A DNA stretch of 64,000 bases from Hemicordylus capensis (lineage: Eukaryota; Chordata; Lepidosauria; Squamata; Cordylidae): positions 148,238,857 to 148,302,856 of the forward strand of contig NC_069657.1 of NCBI RefSeq assembly GCF_027244095.1, in the 5' to 3' direction. Under the pieces are notes generated by a model. That model saw only the letters and a program-made list of their open reading frames with translations. It was not told the origin of the DNA and made no database searches. The position numbers and the translations under genes are program-made. This document shows, one piece after another, positions 1 through 12,200 of the stretch (the stretch's first letter is position 1; each line of letters opens with the position of its first letter).

Positions 1-243
1 ACTGAACCCCCACAAGCGTGTCTAATGTCTTCCTATTGACTGTTAGCTGTCATGGCTGGGACCCTTTGGATAGCTGCAGATGTGGTTGGGTCAGGTATTT
101 GAGGGTGATGGGAAGTTGTGTATTCTCGCCAGGTGTATATAAACACAGGGGAGTTGCTGTCCACCTACCCTATGCAACTCACTGTGTCTCAGACATATGC
201 TTTCCCTTTGGCTTGTGACCTATTCTGTCTCCACCACCCGCAG

Positions 244-3200
244 GCCATTGAGTCTTGCTGCTGGCATCCGCCTTCTGGAGATCCTTGCTGAGCATGTGCA
301 TTTGTCCACTGCCAGCTTCATCAACTTCAGGTGAGTGCTGGGTGGGGGTGGCGGGCTTATCTTAAGAGGTGGGGATTCATAGGGAAAGGAGTCCTTGGTG
401 CTTCAAGAAGGGCAAGAACCTGGGAGATGTATTTCCCAAGAGCGAGGGATCAGGATTCCCTGTGTCTTTGGGGTGGTTGGACTCTCCCTTCCTCATGAGT
501 TTCCAGTACTAAAGGAAGGCGCTTGTCTTATGAAGCTGGGATTTCCTGAGGTGACTTTGGAAGTGGTTCAGTTCTGTTATCCTGAATAAAAATCCTTATT
601 TATGTAAGCAGAGAATCACAGGGCACCCTGGCCACCCTCCTTTCCCATCTCTTTCTCAGCTTGTCTCATGCTTGCAATGAACCTGGAACTAGGCCGGGCT
701 CTGTATCTCCAAGATAATTAATATGGCGGGGTGGCTACTTTGTGGGACCACAGAACCCATCATCCCTAGCCACCCTTTATTGCAGCTGTGGATGATGGGA
801 GTTGTAGCTCCACAACAGCTGGAGCCTCAGGTTGACTACCCCCAGAGGTGCAGCTTGGTAATCTTGGAGCCTGGACCTAGCAGGCTTACAGGGGGCCCCC
901 TTGCAAAATAAGCATCGCCCCCTATTTATATAATAGATATAAACACATGTGCCCCATGGTTTCACACAGCTTTCTTGAGTGCACAATTACCACTGTTTAA
1001 AAGTTTTAAAAAATAATTTACAAAAATTATTAAAAATCAATGGGTTTGACCGATCAGCTTCAGATTAAATAGACAGAGCCCTCCCATCCTGCCCTCCCAT
1101 CTGTGTCCAATATTAAAGCTCTAGACCAAGCCATTCCAGGAGATCCAAAGATTGGGCAGAAAAGTGGAGTGCTTCACTCTTTTTTAAAAAAATGAAAGCC
1201 AAAGGCAGATTCCTCCACATGGGGGCAGAATTATTTATTATTATTATTAATCCGATTTCTATACCGCCCTTCCAAAAATGGCTCGGGGCGGTTTACCCAA
1301 AGAAATAAGATGGCTCCCTGCCCCCAAAGGGCTCACAATCTAAAAAGAAACATAAGATAGACAGCAGCAACAGTCACTGGAGGTACTGTGCTGGGGGTGG
1401 ACAGGGCCAGAATGATGGTCCAAGGGGACAGGGTGGCTTCAGTTCCGGAAGTTTTTGTAATGTTCTGCCATGAATGAAGCCACTTATGGGACTTGTTTGA
1501 AATTTTAAAAAAATGCAAAAAAAATATTAAAATTCAATACACTGACTGATGTGCTTCAAATTTAAATATATGGTGTCCCCCCACCCTGCCCTACATCTGT
1601 GCCTGATATCAAAGCCCTATGCCAATCCAATCCAATCCAGAAATATAGAAAGCGCGGGGTGGGGGGATAACTCACCCAATCCCCATACTTTCCACTGAGG
1701 ATGAGGCAGGCACAGGCTTCTCACACTATGGAAGCAGTGGGAGGCAGGGTAGAGGGCATGCACAGCGCTCTGGTATCTGTAGCCGGTGCTGGCTGCTCTG
1801 CCTTCTCTGCACTCGTGGAGCAAGCTGGAGAGCTCTCCCATGCTGGAGAGCTTCATGGAGGCAGACAGGCCTCTGTAAGCCCCGCCCACCCACTGAATAG
1901 CTGATCATCAGGTGGGGGGAAGGAGCAGCAGTCCCAGCCTGCACTGGCAGTACAGGGGGAGAGCCTCTTAGTCTCCCGATGGCCAGTGCTGCTGGTGGGC
2001 CTACGCCAGGTGCAGAGGAGGCATCCTGGAACCCACGCTGGTTGCAGCTCAGGGAGGGGATTGCCTGTGCTGGCACCTCCTGGCTGCAATCACAGGAGGG
2101 CGGCTGCACTGGGACTGGGCTGCAGCCAACCCACTCAGCGGCACGGCCTTGAGAGGGAGAGAGAAGCCGTTGCGGTGCTCACCTCCGGGCTAGGAAATTC
2201 TTGTAGGCTGCTGGTGGCAGGGCGGCAGTGGCACAACAGAGTCCTGCATGATTTGGGGGGGGGGGTGTCCAGAGACAGTGGGGGCTGCCGCTGCCCGGAC
2301 CTCTGCCCTGGAGTCCGGTGGGAATGGCACCTCTGACTACGTCTTGATTGTGGTATGACTTCTTACCCTGAGGCAACACACAGGTGGTCTTAGGTGAAAA
2401 CAAACTTCAAGCTCTGGTAAGTGAGTTAATAGGGATAGCTCAAGGTAATTTTGGGTAAACAACATTGCCTCTCTTATGACTGCCGTCTTGCTTGGCAGCC
2501 AGCAAGGGTGGGTAGAGAAGGGCAGCACCTGGTGGGTAACAAGCTCGCTTTGAAAGCAGGTCCCTTGTAACATCAGTACTCTCCTTCTGCAGTGTTGTGG
2601 GCCCAGCACTTACCTTCCGCCTCCGTCAAAACCACCAAAACCTGTCATTGGCTGATGTGGCCAACAGGGCTGGTAAGTAGATGGTGAATTGGCAGTCATG
2701 ATATTTGAGAATATTTGTGGTTACAGGCCCATGTTCCTACTTTAAATCTAAGAGGGGTGTAGTTCTACCCCCCATCATCAATTAGGTGTGGGATATCCTA
2801 CGTCACTGCACTTTCTCCTAACCCTTCTTGCTTTTCTGCGTCCCTTCCCCAGCCCATCTCCCCAATTCTCCATCAAAAGTCTTGCACCTCAGGAAGCAAA
2901 TTGTTTGTCAATGAAGGCAGCCACCTTAAAAAACAAACCAAAGTAAGGAAGTCAAACATAACATATTGCCCTGATTCAGAGGTATTGGGTGCGGACTTCC
3001 TTTTCGGCCAGCTCTTCTGCTCCCCCAGCAAGCATCTGCCTTCAGCCTTTAAGAACCATTGCTCTACTGCAGGGCTGCACGATTTTGACCCTCCAGCTGT
3101 TCTTGGACTGCAACTCCCATCATCCCTGATTATTGGCCTCTGTGGCTGGGAATGATGGAGGTTGTAGTCCAACAAGAGCTGGAGGGTGAAAGTTGTGTAG

Positions 3201-6200
3201 CCCTGCTCTACCGTCTCCTGTCCTCAATAGCAGCTCACCCAGACGGACTTCTCTTTTCTGACCCCACTTTCTCATCTAGCACTGGTGAAGCCACAACTGG
3301 AGTCTGAGGTAGGAGTAAAGATCCTACAAACAGGCATAGGGCAGGTAAGGCTAAATGTGATTGGATGATGGGTTTGTGGCATTCTTTGGGCCTTAGCTGT
3401 GATTGGCCAAGGAAGGGGATTGGAACATTCCAAGTCGCTGCCTAGCCAGTTCTGAATGTCTGCATTTGGGTAGGAATTGCCCTGGGACTTGGAGGCCAGG
3501 GGTATGGGGAACACTGCCACTTGCTCTCCTTCTAGCATGTAGTGCCCTGTCATGGTGGGAGGTGGTGTGCTGGTTGTAGGGTGTATTAGCTAATGAGAGT
3601 GAAAGTTCAGTGGGACTGTCGGCTTAGCACAAAGACATGAGAATGCTCTCCTCTAGGGCAGGGATTCTCAATGTTGGGTCCTCGGATGTTTTTGGACTTC
3701 AGCACCCATAATCCCCAACCAAAGGCCACTGGGACTGGGGATTATGGGAGTTGAAGTCCAACAACATCTGGGGACCCAACGTTGAGAATCCCTGCTCTAG
3801 GGGGCAGCAGCAGTTTTGGTCGGACTCCACACTGCAAAGACGCTGGAGTAACACAAGGCATTTCAAGGGAGGGTCAGGAGTAGCAGCTGACCGATGTACA
3901 TTCTAGACTGACACCCCTTTCCATTTGTATGCATACCATCCACATCCCTTCCTTGCTCACTTGTCCCAATGACCATTTCCTCCCCACAGCGCAATGAGGC
4001 TGCGACGTACCCACATCCGACACACTTTGGTGACACTTTCCGCTCAGTGCTCCTCACCTTTGTGTTGCTGGCCTGCGTGGCTGGCATTGTCATTGCTGCT
4101 GCTGTGGTCTTCTGTCTGCGCCAGCATGCCAAACAGCGTGAGAAAGAGCGGCTGGCAGGGCTGGGGCCTGAGGGAGCGGCGGACAGCACTTTTGAATACC
4201 AGGTACAGCAGGGTGGGCAGTCGTCAGCTCCTGCTGAATGCGCCAGAAGCCAATGACTGAGTGGACAGACATTTGCATGCTTACTTACACCGTCTTGTTC
4301 TGTGCAAGGCATCTTGAATTTCGGCCATCTTGCAGAATTGGGGAACTGAAGCCACAAAGCTTCAAAGACCTGATCTTGAGGAAGGGTTGTATGTAGTAAT
4401 ATTATTTTGCTGCCCTAAAACTTCCCTATTCAGACAGCACATAATTCATCTATGGAATCCTCTGCCATGGGATGTGGTAACGGCCACCAGCTTGAATGGC
4501 CTTAAGCAGGGCTTAGGCAAATTATTCCTGAAGGATAAGTCTATCAATGGCTACTAATCTTGATTGCATTAGGCTGCCTTCAGATTCAGAGGCAGGATGC
4601 CTCCAAACACCAGCTGTAGATGAGCAACAGCAGGAGAAGGGGCATACCTTCATCTCCTGGTTGTGGACTTCTCAGAAGCATCTGGTGGGGCATTGTGAGA
4701 AACAAGATGCTGGACTAGATAGGCCTTGGGCTTGATCCAGCAGGGCTTCTCTTATGTTCTGGCAAGTCCTACTTGTTCTGCTAGACCCTGCTGCTCTCTA
4801 GGAAATCCTCCTATTCTGGTTTCCAGTTCCTTCTAGAGAACTGGATATAAATCTCCAGTGCTCTTGGCTTCCAGTCTCAGCTGGCATGAGTGATCCATTC
4901 CATTATTTTCTATCCACCTTGTCATTATTGTAATAACTCTGAATGCAGGGACTGAGGGATCCTGCCCACACACTTCCATTCTTGGTACAAGCTTAGGGTT
5001 TAGAGGTTTGTTCTGCTTTGTCGTCTTCTGACTAACTCAGACCCAGTGTTTATCTTGCGAGAGCCATCCATGGCAACTCTTGGTGGCTGATGTACAATAG
5101 TTGTTGCAACTGTGTCTGTCCTGCAGGAACTTTGTCGGCAGCACATGGCTGCTAAGTCGCTGTTTGGCCGTGCAGAAACTCCCTCGGCCCCGGCCCCAGC
5201 CGAGAACTCGCGTGTCAGCAGTGTTTCCTCACAGTTCAGCGATGCGCCCCAGGCCAGCCCCAGCTCCCATAGCAGCACGCCATCTTGGTGTGAGGAGCCT
5301 GTGCAATCCAACATGGACATCTCCACTGGGCACATGATTCTGGTGAGGCTGCACCCTGTATAGGGGAGGCAAGGAAGATCTGTCATTGAGCCAGCCTCCC
5401 ATTCTACCATTGTGGCATGAGGTGCCAGGGCAGTGGTGTCATTATACTGCATTGCGGTGGTATAATGGGAGGCCGGCGCTGCTGGTGGTGGTGAGCAGCA
5501 GACTGCCATGAAGGCCAGCAGCAGGTGGGTGGGAAGCAAGTGGCAGGGGCAGTGAGCAGAGAGCTGCCTCGGAGGGAAGGTGGGAGTGGTGGGTGAGGAG
5601 CGGCAGCCTGCCAAATAATCTAGACATAGGCCATTGTGTCTATTCTGGTGATGGAAGGAAGTGGGGGGCAGGCATATTAAGATGCAAGCTGGCCAGATAC
5701 AGCAGCTTTCCAAGAGCCAGGGTTGCTACAGACCTGGAAGCTTTCTCTAGGGAGAATCTCTGCCTGAAATGTGAAGTGCTAGGCATGCTCCCAGCAGACC
5801 TCATGGGCCTGCCATTACAGCCAGCAGCAGTGGCTCTGCTGCCTTTAATTAAATTAATTAATATGCCGCCTGACTCCACAGGCTTAACCTTGAAGCTCAG
5901 CCCATAAATTCCAGCATGTTCTTGGGTGTACTCAGGAGGTGGTAACTGCATCATTGCCCTCTGCAGGCATACATGGAGGACCACTTACGCAACCGTGATC
6001 GACTAGCCAAGGAGTGGCAAGCTCTGTGTGCATACCAGGCTGAACCAAATACCTGTGATGCTGCCCAGTGTGAAGCGAGCATCAAGAAAAACCGAAACCC
6101 GGATTATGTGCCCTGTGAGTGCCTAACGGCTCCTGTACACATGCAACGTAGGCCAAGGTTTCTCTTGTTGCCAGGGCTGAGAGGCCTGGAGTGAGGCACT

Positions 6201-9200
6201 GGAAGTGGGGCCTCTATGTGGTGTAGGGATTCACTTGTGTGACTGACTCGCTCTTTGGGTTTTGGTGCGGGAGGGTCCTGTTCCCCAAGAATTCCAACCT
6301 CAACAGGACTGAGGTCCAGAAGACCTTTAGGGTCTCAACCTGCTCCACCAAGGCCTGTTACATTGGCTCTTTGTGCTGTTTCCCAGATGACCATGCGCGT
6401 ATCAAGCTGAAAGCTGAGAGCAACCCATCCCGGAGTGACTTCATCAATGCCAGCCCCATTGTGAGTGACAGACACCTAGATGCTCAGCCCTGACCTCCTC
6501 CTGTCATTCTTGAAATCCGCTCTGTGTGTTTCCCTCCCGCCCTGGAAGAGGCTGCCTTTTACTATACCTCTTTCCCAGCCCCAGCAAGCACAGCACTGAA
6601 AATGGCACTCCTGGAGCCACTTCCACTATGTGTAAATTTACCAGACCCATCATAAATGAAACACCAGCCCGCCCTTCCCTGGCCCCAGACTCTTTCTTTC
6701 AGTTCAAGAGTCTTATCTTTCTGAACGTGCTTCCTCTGTGCTGCCAAAGTGGGTGAGAAAGCCAGGTCCCTCCTGATGCTGTCTCTCACCTGCCTTCCAG
6801 AGCCAGGTACGCCATGTCTCGCTCCTTGGCGTGAAGTCTTTCACTTCCCTATACTTGAATTGGACAGCTTCTGTTCCAGTAGCCTAAATTCTCCCCTTTC
6901 ACACTGGCTGCATAATCTCTCCTCGAGTCTCTGGAAGAAGCTTGATGCCTCTCTGTTTCTATCTGCAGTCAGAGATGAGAAGTGCATCTGTGCAATAGCC
7001 ATGCACATTAGTAAGAGCAACAGTGTAGTGCAATAGGCAGTTGTGTCCTGAAGGTGGATTGGCTTTGCTCTTTAAAAAAAAATTTTTTTTTTTAACTTGG
7101 TTACTGATAATCTTCCAGTCTAGTATATTTGGGAGGCTGGATTGAATGCCTGCTTACAGTAGTGTAGGAACTGAATATATTTCTACTTATTTAAGATACA
7201 GCCAAGTCTTGATAGCTTCAGATATTTGTATGCCAGCACAAGAATAATAATCATGAATGGACTCCAAATATCCAGCCGATCTCAAGGAGGCTTCTATCTG
7301 GGGTCCGGTGTTCCTTACGTCTATATTATTTTACCTTCAATTCTGTTCTGCCTCACCACTGAAAAGTCTAAAGCAGGTGCTGCTGTTTTCATTGCAGATT
7401 GACCACGACCCACGGATGCCAGCATACATTGCCACACAAGGACCACTGTCCCACACCATTGCTGACTTTTGGCAGGTGAGACGGCCCTGGCATGTGGTGG
7501 CCTAACTAGGAAAGAACTTGGGAGTGGGATACAGAGCACCTTAGCACATAGGTATGAGGCTTCTGACCTGCCTGTAGCAAAAGCCTTCTTTGCTGGGGTA
7601 TGGGTAGGGTTGTGTTTCCTTCACACCAAGAAATGGGAAATACTATGAATGAGTTATGCAGAGCTGCTTGATTTGCATATTTTATATTGCTTCTCTGGAA
7701 GCAGAAGAGTTAGGAAGAAAAGCTACACAGAATCCCGAGACCTCTCCACTGAAAGTCCTACTTGGCTTCTCTCTCTAAATCTGGAGATGTTACTAGATAT
7801 GACCCGTAATTTCCAAGCTTCTCTCTACAGTTGTACGTGACTGAAATGTGTGCTTTTGTTTTGTCCTTGCATGGAAGTGAAGATTTTTCTGTAGGCAAAA
7901 TTCTGTGCCAAATACTACATTCTCTGGTTGCACAGTATGGCTGTTTGGGTGCATGGTGTACACCAGCCCTAGAGTATGTTTCAGGCCAGATTGAAATAGG
8001 GCAAAAAAATGGGGCTCCCTCCAACTGGAGAAACCCACAGCCCTCCTGCATGCTAGATGCTTTTGTTTGTTTTTCTCTCACTCCTGCCCTGGTACCTACC
8101 TGGACACACACCCTCCTTGCAACTGGCAGGTTTTGCCTTTACTGGCTCTGACAAGGGTGTGTGTATTTTAGGGCTGGGTGCTGTGGGTGATGCCTATTGC
8201 TTGTGCCTAGATGGTGTGGGAGAATGGCTGCACTGTCATTGTGATGCTGAGCCCACTAGTGGAAGATGGTGTCAAACAGTGTGACCGCTACTGGCCGGAC
8301 GAGGGCTCCTCGCTCTACCACATCTATGAGGTGAGCTTGGCAACCAGTTGCCTGTTGACACAGTCATCATCTTAAGATAGGATTCCTGAACTTGCTGCAA
8401 CTTCCTGTTCACTTATACGGTGGACAGTAGGATCAGTTCCTTAGGGCATCTTGCTTCATCTTTCTTAAGATGATAAAGGGGTGGCCAGCTGGTTTCTCAT
8501 GGGCCACATCTGCTTTTGAGGTAACGGTTTCACTCTTCAGATGCAGCCCCCACCCAAGCGGGAGCTGCTTATCTGTTATGTGCTCCAACATAGCTGGAGG
8601 CTGCCAGATGGGCCCTGTGGGTGGGCTGATCAACTCGGCTCACATGCTGGTGTCATTCATGCACAGGTGTCGGCTGGGTTGGGGCCAGGGGCGTTAGCTA
8701 TAATTGAGTGAAACAGTTCAAAGAACCCGGGCCCTCAGCTCCTAAGGCCCCTCCAGTTCCACCCCTCCCTATTTTCTTCATTATCTCCCTCACTCTCGGG
8801 GGCTGCCAGGGATAGGGGCAAACATGGGCCCCCTTTCTGCTAGCTATGCCCCTGGTTGGGGCACATAGCAGAAAAGATGCTGATTCCTTGATGCAATCCA
8901 CCATGCCTCCATGGATGCACCATTCACACGCAGCTCTCGGCTGAGTAGGAGCACATCACATTCCAGCGTATCTCCTGTGCAGCCATTTTTTCTTCCTTAA
9001 GTTTGGATAGCTAGACTCTTCCTCTGTCCACACCCTACTTTCTCAAAGCCTCTTGGGCAATACAACAGACTCATTCAGAGAGCATGATCAACCCAGTTCC
9101 TGAATAATATGGTGCTCAATCACAACGCCACCCCCAGAGTTAAGACACTGCCCATCTCTGATCAAATGAATAATGCAAGTTATTTATTTGCCAGACTGCA

Positions 9201-12200
9201 TGATTCCACAGAGCAGTGAGTGACCCAAGATGGTCTTATAAAGGCTGGAACTGTGGCTGAAATGTGCCAAACCAGCTGCCCTGAGAGTAACATGTTCATT
9301 CTGATGCTATCAATAAGCCCCAAGTTGCTGACTGTGGGTACTGTCTTTCTGGGGAAAGAACGGGATGGGCACAATCCTTGCAGGGGTGGCCAGAGCTTGC
9401 CCCTTCCTCTAACTACCCTAGGATTTGCCAAATGGCAGGAGAGGAGCTGTCATTGATGGAACAGAATAAAACGGGATGGCCAACTTACTTGAGGCTCCGC
9501 AGCTGTTGGATTACACCTCCCACCATTCCCAGCTCCAATTTATTGTATCACAGTGGCAATAGGACCTCCATGAAGGATGAGGGATGGCAGTGAGCATTCC
9601 CTCACCCTCATCCGCCTCCCTCCATTCAGGTGAACCTGGTCTCGGAACACATCTGGTGCGAGGATTTCCTAGTGCGCAGCTTTTACCTGAAGAATGTGCA
9701 GTCCCAGGAGACGCGGACTCTGACACAGTTCCACTTCCTCAGCTGGCCAGCAGAGGGCATCCCCACCACCACAAGGCCTCTTCTTGACTTCCGCAGGTGA
9801 GGGATATCCCCACCCCCACCCCCACTAGCATGAGATGTCAGGAGCTGAGGGATTTGGGATCAGATTGGGGGAAGGGGAGTGAGGGTCCTAGTTTACATCA
9901 TGGCTGAGTTCCAGAACATATGCTGCTATGTGAGGCTTCAATCCCTCCTTGGCAATCCCACCCAGTGACAAGAGTTGATCAGAAAATGTTCCCCAGGGGT
10001 GATGCCATAAGTCGGGGGTGGGTGGGTGGGAAAGAGAAAAGAGGCCTCCTAGAATGCAATGTACCAGTAAGCTCTTGTGACTCGCAGTAAGAGATCCTAG
10101 CATCACTGTTTCACATAAACTACTTCAAACAGCCTTCACAACAGAGAATGAAACCCAGGGAGGGTTTCTTATCCTCTCAGAACAGGTGCCGAGTCCAATG
10201 AAGTTTGATGGGAGAACTGGCAGTCATAATCTGGGGTGCTCATAATATATATGACTGGGAATCCAGCCATTACAATGCCTTTTGGGAAATACGGGCTTCA
10301 CAGGCAGAGTAAGCATGAATGGAAAGACTCCAAATGCCTTTGAGGCAGGGAATCTCAAACTTGGGCCCCAGATCTTGTTGGACTACAACTCCCATCATCC
10401 CCAGATGCAATGGCCAAAGGCTGAGGGTGATGGGAGTTGTAGTCTTAACAGCAGCTGGGGACTCATGTTTGAGATCCCTTCTTCTAAGGCAGGGCTTCTC
10501 AACCTGTGGGTCCCCAGATGTAATTAGACTTCAACTCCCATAATTCCCAACCAAAGGCCACTGGGGCTGGGGATTATGGGAGCTGAAGTCCAATAACATC
10601 TGGGGACCCACACGTTGAGAAGCCCTGTTCTAAGGCAAAGAAACCTTCATGACTGAAGGATTCCCCTTAAAAAAAAAAAAAAAGTCAGGGAAGTTGTGGG
10701 GCTGGACACCAAGGAATTCTACCTCCCAAAGGGAGTGTGGTGGAGTGGGAGTTTTCCCCTCATATGTTTCAGACTGCATGTAATTTATTTCCTCAAAACT
10801 ACCTATATTTCTGGATCTGGTTATGAAAAATAAAAACAAAAACATGACAAATGTTCTTCTCATGGGAATATAGGAAGCTGCCATATACTTGAAGTGTATG
10901 TCAACCAATAGTGTGTGTGAACTATTTTAATCCTTGAATGCAACCACACCATGGTTCAAAGAGCAGGCCTTGGACCTGGGTCCCATTCTAAGGGACCTAA
11001 AATGGCACCCCTGCCCCTTGAATCCAAAGAGGGAAATCTTCTGCAAACGAAGACAGTGATGTAACTATGTCATTAGTTTGCTTGTTTCTTGTTGCAGCTT
11101 AAGATCAACAATTGTGAGGTTCTCAAATTCAGCCATGCTGGGTGTGGGTGTGGGTGTGGGTGTGGGTGGGCCCCCCCCCATGGTCAAATAATATGCAATT
11201 ATATTGACACTGATGGGGGACAAGGGGAATGGTGGAACAAATGCTGTAAAGGGGCAAAGAGAGGCCGGGAAATCAGTCTGGTTTGTTGGTTTTTAACTTG
11301 AGTTCATTGTGATTGGCCGGTTAGTGGCATTTTATGCAAACCGCTTTCAACATTATTCTAACCTGTGTTATCCCTTCTATTGTGTCCCTTCCATGTTCCA
11401 AAAAGCTTCCTCTCTTTTGGCATTCACCCATCTGCCCCAGGCAAAGGGACTCCGGTTGACTTGACATCTGTGGTGGCGGAGCCAGAGGCTAGTGCTGGGT
11501 GTGGATTTGGGGCTGTTTAAACTTACCCGGCAGCCACCACAAGAGGCCTCTCTGCCATGCAACATCACCTTTTGGTTGGACACTCTACTACGTGTCAAGG
11601 CCAGTTAGACACTCTCTCATTGTGGCTGCAGGCTTGGAAGATGGTAGGAAGGAGAGGACCCTGACCTCTGTGCCTTGGGGGTGGGGGGGGGGGTACAAGG
11701 GTCCTCTTTCCTTCACCAGTTGAGCATGGCAATTGGGAGCCCACTGACTGGATAGGTGAACCCTGCAAGCTGAAATCTGAGAGGCTCCGACTGTGCCCTT
11801 GGCTCTCCCTCTCCCGCCCCCCATCCCTGCCCCCCTCAGTACTGCTTTCTCTGCCACTCTTGTTTGCAGGGAGTGCACTACAGAGCTCCCTTAGCTATTT
11901 CCTCTCTGCCTGCATTGTGCCATGTGCTCTCTCCTCCTCCTCCTCCTCCTCCTTCGCCGCCGCCACCACCACCACCTCTCCTTTTCCTCCTCCTTCCTTC
12001 TCTCTCTATCTCTCTCTTTCACAGCTGCCAGTGTCATTTTTGTGATTTGCAGCTAGTAATCCTGGCCCAGTTGCATAGTCACAAAAGTGATCATTGGCTG
12101 CTGTGCTGGCTGCATGGAACAGGACAGGGCCCAGGCTGCTGTTGTGGCCGCCGCCCCCCGCCGCTGCTGCCCACCTCCTACCCCCTTGGCCATTGGGGCA

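Noticed and set aside
5000-5713. 237-codon antisense frame over PTPRN exon 5127-5342
   Set aside because: Shadow of a GC-rich coding exon and its intron. No domain resemblance.
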